Source: Bemisia tabaci
Lineage: Eukaryota; Arthropoda; Insecta; Hemiptera; Aleyrodidae
Assembly (NCBI RefSeq): GCF_918797505.1
Contig: NC_092797.1
Span: 31,385,372 to 31,449,371 of the forward strand
Direction of reading: 5' to 3'
DNA: 64,000 nucleotides
Below the pieces are notes generated by a model that was not told the DNA's origin, searched no databases, and saw only the letters and a program-made list of their open reading frames with translations. How positions within the stretch are numbered: the stretch's first letter is position 1; each line of letters begins with the position of its first letter. The position numbers were made by a program, and so were the translations under genes. This document shows, piece by piece, positions 23,442-35,221 of this stretch.

Positions 23442-24632
23442 ACGTATAGTTTTCTACTTTAGGGTTGGTACCCACCCAAAATATAGGAAATGTCCCAGTC
23501 CTAGCTCCTAGCGTCGGGTTTTTTGCGTTGACTCGTCCAGAGGTCATTATACTCCTAGGTAGTAGCGAAAATCATAGAAATTATTGTGGGTTATAGGTAT
23601 TTAAGAAATATAAAGATTTTTTTTAAGAGGAGGTCATTACCTACCTATATTATCTATCATGAAATTCTGGTGCAGTAAGTCTCTAGAACAGACTATGACA
23701 AGGAAAAAAAATTTAGGGACGAAGAGCTTCTACGTCTAAGATAGTTTTAATTTTTGTTTAGGCTCGAACGACTTGACAATCAGGTCAAAGAGAATTATTA
23801 TAGAAGTAGACCTCCGTTCATGGTTTGCAGGGCTTCAAACTGTACTAAGTATTTTAACTTAGACAAGTGACTTAAAAGATCTTTCGTTTCAATTCCGTGA
23901 AAGTGAAATTTTTGGCGCCTCGGAACCTCAAAAGCTTAGAGGTAGACATTGTAAGACGAGGGCTATTTTTAACAGACGAGTATTCTCGCTCGGCCAGTCA
24001 CTTCTTGTTCACCTACTTAATTCGACTGCTGCGAGAAAGTGAAGTTTACCCGGAAAAAAAGCAACCTCCAGCTGGAGTCGTAAATCCGTCTCGAAATCAA
24101 ATTTAACGTTAAGCTCCGATTTTGCAGATTTAAGATGACGAGATGAGAAAAATAAAATAAGCGGGTAAAGCGAATAGTTGAGCTGAATGAATGATGAAAG
24201 TATTCCTACGTTTTTTCCGCCCTCCTCCTCCTCCTCTCCCCACACTTCCTCCTCCTCGCTTCCTTGGTTCGCGTCCCTTCCTCTTTTAATGGGGAAAAGT
24301 AATCACGATAGTAATGATAAGAATAATGGTGGGAGGGGCAGTTTTGCTTCTCGTGGCGTATGTCTAGGATTCGGAGCGTAGTTTTTCATCGCAACGAAAT
24401 TTGCATTCCCGGGCAGACGACTCCGGGTCTGAGTTCGGGACCGCGGCCCGAGCATAAAAATTCCGAGCAGAAAGAATTCATTCTAACTTTTGAAATTAAC
24501 ATTTTTTTAAAATCTCGAGGGATCACAGGCCACATCCCGGGGTCGACGTGACGCTGCCCTCGGTTGCCATGCCGCTCATTAGTTCTGCTTCTGTTCTGTC
24601 TTCGTAAGCTATGGGTGTAACAAAGACCAACT
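23442..24632. other. no gene seen
   Basis: Intergenic sequence with a (CTC)n-like tract near 24220-24262. No conserved frame recognised. Confidence 0.4.
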
Positions 24633-24885
24633 CTGCCGTGCTAAGGAAAAACGCCGTATGATCACTCGAGAGTTGCCGAATTTCCTTCGATAAAATTTCC
24701 ATTTTTGAGGAAAGTTATGAATATTTTCCTGACATATTTTAAAGAACTTTAGGTAAAATTGCGAACAAAATTTTCTGAAAAATTGGAAGAAAAATATTTG
24801 CAAATTTTCTCGGAAATTCGTGATTTACCGGAGGAAATTTAGAAATGTCTAAAGGTTCATACCGCGTTCTTCCTTAGCACTGCAG
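24633..24885. mobile_element. family-B MITE
   Basis: It starts CTGCCGTGCTAAGGAAAAAC and ends CTTAGCACTGCAG. The perfect 4-bp duplication is AACT (24629-24632 and 24886-24889). Confidence 0.87.
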
Positions 24886-24889
24886 AACT

Positions 24890-25698
24890 GGACGTATGAT
24901 GGAAGGAGCTTTGTGCATAGGGTTTACATGCAACATAGTTCCTTTTAGTATTGATACGTCCAACTGGTTTGTTGTAGTTTTGGTCTAAAAACGAGAAACC
25001 AAGTTATTTGGAAGACTAGGAATCAGCTCTTTAAAGTCGATTAGAAGATCTCTATCAGAATTACTAGTAAAGGGTGAAGTAGAAAATTTCGTATCGTAAA
25101 TTGTGACGTTGCCGAAAAAATTAAAAATAAGAAAACAAACGATTTTGTCGAAAAAATAAGAAAGCAAACTTATCAACCAAAGTAAACTAAAAATCAATTA
25201 TACCCCCTAGAACGAGAAATTGAATCAGCCAAAACTAGATACACTTTATTTAAGCTATTAAATCAAAAGTTGTTCAATTCCATCAAGTTTAACTTAAAAC
25301 AAACAAAAATTGGTATGCAGGGGGAAAATTGTTCTAGGCTTCCGCAAATTTCCTAAATGCGCTGGGTTTTCACAGAAAGGTAAATACACTGTGCTGATAA
25401 AAATTTTCTAAAATTTTAGATTCCGTATCAAAGTTGTATTTGTCCACAAGATTTGAAAATCTGAAAATCGTTAAAAAAAAAGAAAACAAATTCTTTTAGC
25501 TTCCACACTTTTCTGGGCACTTTTAAAATTTGGATCTTGACCACGTGGTCTCGGAAAATTTGCATCCCTGGAGGTATGCATTATCTTACTTCAGCCATCG
25601 ATGTACTGTCTTAAATTTTTCAAGGGGAAAATTACATTATTCCCGACAGCTATAAATATTATGACAATTTTCGATCCAGCCACCGCATAGCTGGAAGC
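24890..25698. other. no gene seen
   Basis: AT-rich intergenic DNA with no element or exon recognised. Confidence 0.4.
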
Positions 25699-25702
25699 TA
25701 TT

Positions 25703-25955
25703 CTGCCGTTTTAAGGAAGAAAGCCGTATGAACACTCGAGGGTTGCCAAATTTCCCTCGATAAAATGCTTATTTTTGAGGAAGGTTATGAATATTTTTCC
25801 TTTAAATTTTCAGATTCTTCGGGTAAAATTGCGAACTAAATTTTCTGCAAAATTAGGAGGAAAATATTCATAAATTGGCCAGGAAATTGGCGTCTTATCA
25901 AAGGGAATTTGGCAACGCCTGAAGGTTCATATGTCGTTCTTCCTTAGCACGGCAG
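25703..25955. mobile_element. family-B MITE
   Basis: It starts CTGCCGTTTTAAGGAAGAAA and ends CTTAGCACGGCAG. The flanks TATT and TATC match 3/4. Confidence 0.82.
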
Positions 25956-26931
25956 TATCACAACCTCTTGGTATTTTCAAGCCAATGTAGCAACAAAGCG
26001 TGGGTAGATTGAATCTCTTTCCTGGGTTGACATCTCCTCTCGCAAGCTTATCCCTGAGATCACTCAATCTTCTGTCATTTGACGGCTTTTGCGGATACTC
26101 AAAATACTCGGTTCGGATAAACTTTTCGGCCCGCTCAATTTAACGCTAGACGCTCAGGACCTCCGCGCCGCGACGTTGAACTCCTGGCGAAGTTTTACGC
26201 CCAGCGTCGCTTCCGGAATCCTAATCTTATTTTCAGATTCTTTCAACTTGATTACGTGCCAGCCTGACGGATCGGCTCCCTGAGCCCCTTTCACAGTCAA
26301 ATTTTCATTCTTTATCGCTGTCCCTATCCCAGGTTTTAAACGGTTCTTCCCTTGAAAACAATGACTCGATCACACCTGAGGCGGTAAAGTATAGAGTCGA
26401 AATTTGGACGTAAAAATTAAGGAAAAAATTGTTCATAGCCTCTCGACGATGAAGGCATGTTTACTTTCTATCAATTCAGAAGAAAAGTCTAATAAAACTA
26501 GGAGCTGAATAAAACTAGTAAAACTAGAAAAAACACTAAAAAACGTGTCCCGAACTGCATGTATATGTATCGAGGTGGTAAAATAGTGCTGGGTTCACAT
26601 AATTTTGCGAGTAAAAATGAGATTATTATAAGGTAGAAGTTTGGCAAAGCAGGAAACAATTGGAAAAAAACGCAGTTTTATGTTAACGCTACTTTAGGTT
26701 AGTTTGTTCACAAGTCATCAATGTCTTACCTTCTGATGATACATGAAGTGAGCAGATTGAATAATGGTTGTAGGTTTAAAGAACTTTCCTAACTTTTCTC
26801 GAAGAAAATATTCAATCGGGAGAAACGAGGTAACGTTGGAATGCTAATACGGCGTCAAAACACAACATGGGCCTTTCAAGCTTTATTATTCGATGCCGCG
26901 ATTATTCCAACGCGAGTACGAATAATCGCGC
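25956..26931. other. no gene seen; remnant of a family-B right end
   Basis: A fragment reading GGTAACGTTGGAATGCTAAT followed by ACGGCGTC at about 26828-26855 resembles the right TIR of family B. Nothing else recognised. Confidence 0.4.
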
Positions 26932-27140
26932 CAAACACAGTGCGGCCGGCGTGAAACGTATATTAGCGCCTGCAAGACATTCGGAATACTTCATGCATCG
27001 CGCCAAACAGAGCGGTCGGCGCTAAGCCCATACTAGCGCCTACAAGACTGCATGAATACTTCTCGCATTGCGCCGAATGCAGTGCAGTCGGTCAATTGGC
27101 GTGAAACGCATATTAGCACCTACAAGACTATAGAAATGCT
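26932..27140 (+). repeat. satellite-like repeat J, three units
   Basis: Three ~80-90-bp units carry GGCGTGAAACGTATATTAGC, CTACAAGACTGCATGAATAC and GCATTGCGCC. They are homologous to 13672-13822. The repeat occurs in short head-to-tail blocks at two separate places. Confidence 0.75.
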
Positions 27141-28335
27141 GTCGGACTGCGTATCATCATTCTTGACTTACTGCTCCAGTTTTTACCATAATTAAAGGGA
27201 AAATATGTATCCTCATCGTAAAGATTCAGAAACTCCGATGATATTTAATTTTTTCTTTTGGTCACATTTCAAGAAAATAGAACAATCGAAAATATCGCGT
27301 CGAAATTTTCAATCCTTTGATTTAAGATAATGCATTAGACATGCCCGCAAGTGAGGAGGGAATGAACAGCCCTCCGCGATCCAGTTACCTGTCACAAACT
27401 ACCAAGGTTGCCAGATTAACGTTTCCTCGTTGAATATTGAATATTCGCGCAAACATGTGAATTTTTAGTGCAAGAAAAATTCGCGCAACCCTATGCATCC
27501 CCAAAAAGGTAAAAAAGGGGACATTCGCGCAATTCTATTGCAGCCTATAGATCAAAGTGGATCCAAAGGTCAAAATTCCGAATGAAACGTAACTGTCTAT
27601 CTCATGACTTCCCAGTTTAGAATGATCTATGCAGTTTAATTTTCAAGCGAAAGGGGGCTCGATCATTAGATTGAAGAAAAAAGGTGCAATCCACGGAAAT
27701 TCCCTTCGTTATTTATTCTTCCGAGCAGGAGGGGAATCGAAGCGACGCAATGACAGCACCGTAAGCGTGACAGCCGCCTCGCGAAGCCAAGAATACGTTT
27801 TTCGCAGTCGGAAGCCTCGCAAAAAAAGGAAAGAAAAAATATGTCAGAACGACACAAAATTATGCTTATCGATTCGGGTCTTAGTTGCGTGTTGCAAATA
27901 CATATTTCTGTTGGATATTGATGTTCAAGTGCGGGAGCTGCACGACACAGGGCGCGGGACGGGGGTGGTGGTGGGGGGGGGGGGTACTGCAGGGATGAAA
28001 GGGGTGTGGGAGGGCTCTCAAGAAAGGTGAGGTAGTAGCCGGGCGCAGCGCCGCCATGCCGCTCCGTATCGCGAGGTCCAGGCGGATCACCCACCACGAC
28101 GCGGCTGTATCTGGCTCACGTAGGTCATGTCTGGCTACACTAATTAAGAATCAATTTATAATCGTGTTCCCACTGATGGTCGTTCCTGTCAGGCACTTGA
28201 GTATTATCGACGGGAGCACGGCTAACAGCTCCCCCGTTGCAGCCCATATCCTCTTAGTCAAACCGTCGTTTCCCAGACGAAAGAACGTAACTACCTTAAT
28301 GGAGAATAGAGGATGAGAAGGGTACAAGTCCACTC
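27141..28335. other. no gene seen
   Basis: Contains a G12 tract at 27973-27984. Proline- or glycine-rich open frames across this tract reflect base composition. The last four bases, ACTC (28332-28335), are the left duplication of the next element. Confidence 0.4.
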
Positions 28336-28338
28336 CTG

Positions 28339-28621
28339 CGGGCCGATTATTGAAACTTATAGACAAAGCTATAAACAAAGCTATAGACAAAGACGACAAA
28401 AGGGATTTGGAGGGATCCTATTGGTGGAAGCAGGTGGTGGCAATGGACATAGGAGGTAGGTAATAGACTAACTAACGGCAACCCACTGAAGACCCGACAG
28501 TTAGTCCATTATTTTCTTCCTTAGTCTATAAGAACCAACCATGTCAACCAATAGGATCGCTCCATACTTCCTGTGTCTTCTTTGTCTATAGCTTTGTCCA
28601 TCAGTTTCAATAATCGGCCCG
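28339..28621. mobile_element. 283-bp TIR element inserted in a family-B tip
   Basis: The ends are CGGGCCGATTATTGAAACT and AGTTTCAATAATCGGCCCG. The arms continue through TATAGACAAAGCTATA and GATCCTATTGGT with their inverses. The 3-bp duplication CTG lies at 28336-28338 and 28622-28624. No coding capacity. Confidence 0.75.
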
Positions 28622-28686
28622 CTGCCATGCTAAAGAAAAACGCCGTATGAGCCTCCAGACGTTGCCAAGTTCCCTTCAATTAAAAC

Positions 28687-28688
<2 letters not shown>

Positions 28689-28733
<45 letters not shown>

Positions 28734-28910
28734 TTCAAGTAGCCCACAAAGGCTAATCCTGCGCTTCAGTTCCGTCCCCCTCCGTCCCTAACAACCAGTC
28801 CCAGGCAACCATTGTTTAAGACCATCAAACACGGGTTGCCTGGCCGGGAATCGAACCCGGGACCTCCCGATCATAGAGCTAGCGCTACAACCACTACATC
28901 ATAGGAGGCC
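28689..28910 (-). mobile_element. tRNA-derived SINE with long poly(A)
   Basis: On the minus strand the head (28910 down to 28842) is tRNA-like. It has an A box TGATGTAGTGG and a B box GGTTCGATTCC, with the closing arm CCCGGGTTCGATTCCCGG. A ~100-bp tRNA-unrelated body follows, and then 48 A residues (T48 on the plus strand, 28689-28736). The long homopolymer suggests recent insertion. It sits inside a family-B MITE; no target duplication could be fixed. Confidence 0.85.
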
Positions 28911-29100
28911 GATTTAATAGGAAAATTGTGAATATTTTTTTCCAAAATTTTCAGACAATTTTGTACGCAATTCAATCTAAAATATCTGAAAATTCCAAGG
29001 ACAAATATGCTTGAATGCTGTCAAAAATAAATGTTTTATCAAGGGAAATTTGGCAACTCTCGGATGTTCATACGGCGTTCTTCCTTAGCACGGCAGACTC

Positions 29101-30408
29101 CCTGACGATACTGAGATGGTTAGCACACAGCTTGGTATTACTTTTTTAGCCACATCCTGTATCATAAAAATAAAGATGCGCTAAATTTTGGGGGGAAAAT
29201 TGAATTCTTCGAGTCAATTTTGCAGCCTCGCTTTCTTCCGGTTATCCATGATTCGACAAAACTAAGTAGATCTTCGACTTCGAGTTCAGGCAAGACTATC
29301 AGTGCTCATGCTTAAGGAGGAAGAAGGTCAGGTACTGTTTCCCTAGATTTTGGATATAGGCATCAGCCTTGCTCTCACTAGTGTCCAATACCGCGAGGGT
29401 ACGACCTATGTCCACCCAAAATTTGGTCTAACACGTTTACCATGAGCCCAAGAGCTTTTTTTGTCGAGACTACGAAGAATAGCTAAACACGGTCGAACAC
29501 CGAGATTCCTACATCACGAATAGGTAGTCGCACAAAGGCGTTGAGATCAAGATACGCAGAGCGCCTGCAATTTTTTGCATGCAACACGGACATCCTCGGG
29601 ACACGAATAGTTGCATCAAGGCGTCGACGAATTGACTCCATGCTCTTTTATGTTGGAAAGCTGCATCCATGCACGACGTCAGTTTCGTGCTTGGAGTCTG
29701 AGATGATAATTTTCATGAAAAATAAGGATTTTAAATTTCACGCGGCATTTCATGAAAAGTTTCCGTGAAATTTCAAAGAAACATTAAAAAATTGAAATTT
29801 TAAATAAGGCTATTTTTCAGGAAAGCTACGCACCCTTTTGAGATTTCAGAAACATTTCACGTGAATTTCAACGTGAATTCGTAAGGACGATCTCAGATTG
29901 GAGGACATTATTTTTGCAAAGTTAGTTCAAAATATTATTTGAGTTAAAGATATACTTCAATTCAAATTATGCCGAAATAAATCTCTAAATAGCCGTTGTT
30001 GTCATCAACTGGGTGACCACGACTTTTTAAGTTTCTTATGGACTCACAAATTCTTTTAATCCTAGATAATTACTATTGGACACTCTTATTTAGCACTTTG
30101 TGCATTTGTAGAAAATAAAAAGGAATAAAATGAAATAAAAAAAGGGATTTCAGTTTGAAGATCTCATTCTGCGGTAAACATATACGCATGCAATTGAATC
30201 ATGTAACCGGACGATTTCAAACATTTGTTGTATCGCTATCTGGAGCTTCTGTGACCCTTTGTCGTGTGTTTTCTGTGTGGTGCCTTCCGCTGGAGGCTCG
30301 AGTTCCCTTTGTGTCTAAGGTATCACTTGATCAAGGCGAACTGACAAAACAGGACCGTTTGTCTCCGCTCGAAAAAAGAATCGTAGGCTACTTCAAAAAA
30401 TGTTGAAC
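29101..30408. other. no gene seen
   Basis: No recognised exon. TTTCATGAAA-like inverted motifs at 29710-29780 recall those in the hAT-like element at 471, but the ends were not found. Confidence 0.4.
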
Positions 30409-30412
30409 TGCT

Positions 30413-30664
30413 CTGCCATGCTAAGTAAGAACGCCGTATAAGCATTCGAATGTTGCCAAATTTCAGCTCAAAAATATTTATTTTCGAAGGAAGTTATGGA
30501 TACTTTTCCTTGAAAATTTCAGGCTTCCTAGATCAAAGGGCGGACGAAATCCTCTGAAAAATCGGAGAAAAAAAATGCACAAATTTTCCTGAAAATTCGT
30601 GATTTGTCGCATAAAATTTGGCGACGTCTGAAGGATCATACGGTGTTTTTCCTCAGCGCGGCAG
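30413..30664. mobile_element. family-B MITE
   Basis: It starts CTGCCATGCTAAGTAAGAAC and ends CTCAGCGCGGCAG. The perfect 4-bp duplication is TGCT (30409-30412 and 30665-30668). Confidence 0.87.
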
Positions 30665-31145
30665 TGCTGGAGGGAGGAGAAAACGCATCCACCATCAAAC
30701 ACCCTCACCGTGCTCTTTTCTGGACGGACCCTCCCGCCCGGCTAAATTCAACTTTTATGCTAAACGGTCGATAGAATCTCGCCCAGGGTCTAGTTTTTGC
30801 ATGAAAATTAGCAGCGGCACAAGCAAGGGTAGATAGTGGAATTAAAATGAAAGAAGAGGAATTTCAAATGGTCGAGTGGTCGTTTGCGATAATTCGTCCT
30901 CCCTTATCACTGAAGAGAATGCAACCGGTACTGTGACGGAATTGCACGGCGCCACCTTCGACCCTTCATGTCCCTGCGCCCCCCTCCCCCTCCCCCCGAG
31001 CACGGTGGAGGGCTGAAGTGCGCGTCGCGGTGCCATAGTTTCCTAAATGAGCTGAAAAATCCCCGCTTTTCCGTTGTTTCAATTCGAGGGATTAGGAGAT
31101 CCGGCAATACTGGGCGACGTCCGCCCGTGGTCCTCGTCTCAGGTT

Positions 31146-31310
31146 CAGTGACGTGGCGCGAATTGCGATGCATCGATCGTTATGCCATTTAAACTTATGG
31201 TAAAGAATCGATTATTAAGGTGTTCGTTGCGGACACCCTGTTCATCGATCCTTTTCCATAGGTTTAAATGGCAGATCAATCGATGTATCGCAAAGCACGC
31301 CACGCCACTG
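31146..31310. mobile_element. family-A hAT MITE, copy 4
   Basis: The ends are CAGTGACGTGGCGCG and CACGCCACGCCACTG. The 8-bp flanks are CTCAGGTT (31138-31145) and CTCAGATT (31311-31318), 7/8. The central hairpin has one change. Confidence 0.92.
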
Positions 31311-31318
31311 CTCAGATT

Positions 31319-32324
31319 GCCGTGGATTTCATGTTTCAGCCTTGTTGTTTGAACTTCAGTCCACGAGTATCCCTCTCTTGAAAATAAACTTTAAACTTGA
31401 GTACTCTCGCTCTTCCCTCTTGATCTCTCCTTGTCATGTCTTCCCCTTCTGTTTCATTATTAACTTGATCTCATCCTCATTCTCTCTCCTTTTCTGTCTT
31501 TTTGTCCGGGTTTCACGGTAGACAGGAAAAATGTCTTGCAGTCCAACCCCTTCCCCAGCGTCCGCTCTCTTGCACCCTTTCCGTTTTTTTACTCTTTTTT
31601 CCAAGCTCTATTTCAAAGCAAAGTACCTACCTATTGTATCGCTAGTGCAAAGTGTGTGTGTAGTCGAGTAAAAGTGATTTTTCCCCCCGTCAATTTTTGT
31701 TTAAACGTAGTTTTCTACACACGTGATCTAATCCACAGGTCGTATTACTGACCACATTCCATCGGCGTCACGTACTTTTTTTTTCACGAAGGTTGAATAT
31801 TCACATTTTTATTCAAAATTATTCTCGAATTAAGCATCTAAGAAATATGTCTTTTGATTCACTTACTTCAGGAAATTTTGTGCAAAAGATTTTGATTTTT
31901 AGCGGCTGGAGTTTCCTGTTAAATAAGCGAAATCACTTAAAAAGAATTTCTTCCTCTCTTTCCTCCTTAATGCCACATAATTTGGTTGCATATATCATTG
32001 CCGACAAGTAATTAATATTTGTGGCAGCTGGCACAAAAGAAACAAAATTTCATGAAACTGTATAAATGAAATATCAACATTTCACAACGAAATTCTCAAA
32101 AAGAAGTAAAATTTTATCAAAAAAACAACATTTTTTTCTTCTGGCCGGGATCGATAATCTTGGCTCCAGATGCGAAAATCTTCGAGGGCACAAAAAATCC
32201 TAGGGATTATTGATTCTGATAAAATATAGTGAGAGCAAATGATGATATCCCCATAATCCTTCTCATCCTACGATTAGAGATCATCTTTGGTCTTAAAATT
32301 AAAATTACTACAGAACTCATAAAT
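31319..32324. other. no gene seen
   Basis: AT-rich, pyrimidine-biased stretch (about 31370-31620). Nothing identifiable. Confidence 0.4.
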
Positions 32325-32461
32325 GGACTGCATTTTGCAATTTGGAACTATAATTTCTGGCTGAGATTAGAAACAATGTATGTACAATCAGTTCCCCTCT
32401 GAACATATGTGTTTCTACAGATAAGCCAGAAATTGTAGTTCCAAAGTGCAAAATGTAGTCC
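32325..32461. mobile_element. family-D palindromic element, copy 3
   Basis: The ends are GGACTGCATTTTGCAATT and TGCAAAATGTAGTCC, with inner arms AATTTCTGGCT and AGCCAGAAATT. AAAT may flank both ends (a possible target duplication). Confidence 0.75.
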
Positions 32462-32828
32462 AAATATCACCAACATTTTTGAAAATATAATTTCTTCACT
32501 TCAATATAAAATCGGGGTTCATTGCCGTGGAAACTTATACCGTGAGGATTCCAGCGAAGTTCCTCATCAAAAAGAAGACGGCTCCAGATTGAAATACGCC
32601 GGAGTTAGACGTCTTGCAAAACCCCGACGGAAGAGTTAAAAATGTTTACCTTCATGTGAATATCCGACGCAGTACAGCTTTTCACGCACGGCTTCCCTCC
32701 CATCCTCGGCTCAAACGTATCTTATGGCCGGTTAAATATTATCGGGCGAAAATAAACATAATGTTCTTGAATGTACATAATGAGTCCCGTCACGCTTCGC
32801 ATCCTTGTTTGAGAAAACGACCGGAGCT

Positions 32829-33076
32829 CCACTAAGAAAAAACACCGTATGAACCTTCAGACGTTGCCAAATTTCATATCATAAAATACGAATTCACGGA
32901 GAAATTTGTGGATATTTTCCCTCCAATTTTTCTGATAATTTCATCCGCAGCCAGGTCTAAATCATCTGCAAATTTTACGAGAATATATTTATGAATATCG
33001 TCAAAAATGATAATTTTATTGGAGGAGATTTGGCAACGCTCGAATGTTCATACGGCGTTCTTCCTCCGCACGGCAG
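32829..33076. mobile_element. family-B MITE with clipped left tip
   Basis: The left tip is shortened to CCACTAAGAAAAAACACC; the right end is CTCCGCACGGCAG. The perfect 4-bp duplication is AGCT (32825-32828 and 33077-33080). Confidence 0.83.
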
Positions 33077-33245
33077 AGCTGGAGTTCAGTTTAAATGAAC
33101 TAATAAAACAAGTCAATATTGACTCGGTTTATTCATAACCGAGCAAAATATGACGCGGATACACAGAGTTACCGGATTAACGGTAATGCGAGTCGGGGGT
33201 TAAGTCAGCTGCCCCCGAGTGCCCCGGTTCCGACTCCATGTTGAA

Positions 33246-33494
33246 ACAGTTAAGGAAAAACGCCGTATGAACACTCGAGAGTTGCCAAATCTCCTCCAAT
33301 GAAATGTTTATTTTTGGGCAGAATTGTATATTTTTTATCTTGAAATTTTCAGATAATTTGGATGTAATTACAAAGAAAATTCTCTGAAAAAATCAAAGAG
33401 AAATATTCACGAGTTTTCCGGAAAATTCGTATTTAAGCCAAGGAAACTTGGCAACTGACGAAGGTTCATACGGCGTTTTTCCTCAGCGCAGTAG
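33246..33494. mobile_element. family-B MITE, degenerate tips
   Basis: Recognised from GTTAAGGAAAAACGCCGTAT followed by ACTCGAGAGTTGCCAAAT on the left and its inverse ending CTCAGCGCAGTAG on the right. The exact tips and target duplication are uncertain. Confidence 0.7.
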
Positions 33495-33511
33495 AGCTCC
33501 CGCGTCCACCT

Positions 33512-33764
33512 CTGCCGTGCTATGATAAAACGCCGTATGAACATTCGAGAGTTGCCAAATTTCCCTCGATAAAACATGTATTTCTGACGCAATTCAGGTA
33601 TATTTCCCCTCGAAATTTTCAGATTTTTTAGATCAAATTGCGTACATAATCGTGTGAAAATTTTGAAAAATAATATTCAGAATTTCCCCGGTAAATTTGG
33701 TTTTTACCGGAGGAGATTTGGCAACGTCCGAAGGCTCATACGGCGTTCTCCCTCAGCGCGGCGG
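33512..33764. mobile_element. family-B MITE
   Basis: It starts CTGCCGTGCTATGATAAAAC and ends CTCAGCGCGGCGG. The perfect 4-bp duplication is ACCT (33508-33511 and 33765-33768). It lies only ~17 bp from the preceding copy. Confidence 0.87.
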
Positions 33765-34035
33765 ACCTGCCCGACGAAAATCGATGACCGAGGCTCCTCC
33801 GTCCGACGATTGACCGAGCGAGGCGACAATTTTAATTATTTCGTTTCAACTTTTAACTGAGAGGAAGCCAATTACACCCCCCCCCCCCCCCGTCAATTAC
33901 CCGGCCGGGGTCGGGGGTCCCCGCGGGAGTCGGCCCCCGCAGTTTGAAAATCAATGACATGTAACAAACAGATGTTCTGACAACAGTTTCCAGTCGCAAA
34001 AAACGAGGAAAGCCGCCCGGTGGAGGGGAGTGCGG

Positions 34036-34199
34036 TAGTGGCGTGGCGTGCTTTGCGATATATCGGTTGACCGGTCATTTAAACCTATGGAAAAGTATCG
34101 ATAAACAGGGCGTTCGCAGCAAACACCTTAATAATCGATTATTTACCACAGCTTCAAATGGGGAATTATCGATAGATCGCAATGCACGCCACGCCACTG
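34036..34199. mobile_element. family-A hAT MITE, copy 5
   Basis: The ends are TAGTGGCGTGGCGTG and CACGCCACGCCACTG. The perfect 8-bp duplication is GAGTGCGG (34028-34035 and 34200-34207). Orientation is reversed relative to copies 1-4 judged by the central hairpin. Confidence 0.93.
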
Positions 34200-34207
34200 G
34201 AGTGCGG

Positions 34208-34958
34208 GGGCGGGCGCATCCAGAGAGCTATTATTCTTCGCCACCCGTGTTGCCAACCTAATGATAACGCAGAGCTTCGGAGCTTACGAGTATCGCTCTC
34301 TCGGTGGTGACACATTTTATCGCCCGATGTTCGTTCACTCGTGTTCGTACACGGAATGTTGATCTGTTCAACGAGAACTGATCTAACCCAAAAGTCGCTA
34401 CACAGCTACATTGATAAAAATATTTGAAGCGATTATTTTCCCAATCACATAAGTGCCAATCTATGTTGGAGGTAGAGGGGTTGGGTTTTCTTTGTTCTTT
34501 CTGGCAATCATGTCTGATTTCAAAGTAGCCTTTTAAAAGAGCGTACATTTTTTGGGATTCGAAATTGTCGACCAAGCGGATAGAAAGGTTTTTTTTGTTT
34601 TCTCGCATTCGCAATTTTGGCGCTTACTTGATTTGGAAAATTATCGGTTCATTTGTGTTCTTGTGTCACTTTTGGTTAATATAGGAAGTGAAACACAAAC
34701 TATCACAAAATTCGTGTTGATCTTGGTGCAGTTTGCGGTGACTTTCGTGCAGAAATCAATCAAGAGACTGGGATACTCCATCAGAGTCAACCGCATAGGC
34801 TTGGATTGTTTTGTGTTTTACTTCCCATAATATAATCTAACTTTGTGTTGAGTTTTCTCTCTGTGTAGAAAATAAATCACATGCAGAAGGAAGAATATTT
34901 ATTCTTATCAGGGACCGCTGGACAAGAAGCAAATTTAAGATTCTGATAAATGTCCCTT
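34208..34958. other. no gene recognised
   Basis: Frames here lack any recognised domain. No repeat family seen. Confidence 0.35.
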
Positions 34959-34966
34959 CCTCAAAA

Positions 34967-35213
34967 CATTGGCGGATCCAGACACTTTGAACGAGAGGGC
35001 GGAAGGAAGATCCGGGGGGCTTTACCCATAACAATTTCCAACATTTAATAGAAGCATCTAACATGCAGTTTGAGATAATTTCGTAAAGAACAATAATTAC
35101 CAAGTATAAGTGTCCTTCTTTCTGTTTCCTCTGTTTTCTCCTTTTCTTCAGGCGAACAGGGGAAGCGTATGCCGCGTACGATGACCCCTCTGCCCTCCCT
35201 GGATCCGCCTTTC
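34967..35213. mobile_element. hAT-type MITE with GGCGGATCCAG ends
   Basis: The left end is CATTGGCGGATCCAG and the right end CTGGATCCGCCTTTC. The 8-bp flanks are CCTCAAAA (34959-34966) and CCCCAAAA (35214-35221), 7/8. Length is 247 bp with no coding capacity. Confidence 0.75.
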
Positions 35214-35221
35214 CCCCAAAA

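Larger units (their letters stand above)
28336..29096. mobile_element. family-B MITE carrying a nested TIR element and a SINE
   Basis: Removing the insertion at 28339-28621 restores a left end CTGCCATGCTAAAGAAAAAC. The right end is CTTAGCACGGCAG. The 4-bp duplication is then perfect, ACTC (28332-28335 and 29097-29100). The interior is interrupted by a SINE at 28689-28910. Confidence 0.85.

Noticed and set aside
27666..28097. Frames of 130-143 codons on both strands
   Set aside because: They cross a G12 tract and are proline- or glycine-rich on both strands, with no motif; base composition explains them.
28842..28910. Functional tRNA gene on the minus strand
   Set aside because: A and B boxes are present, but the head continues into a SINE body with a poly(A) tract, and I could not form a normal anticodon arm.
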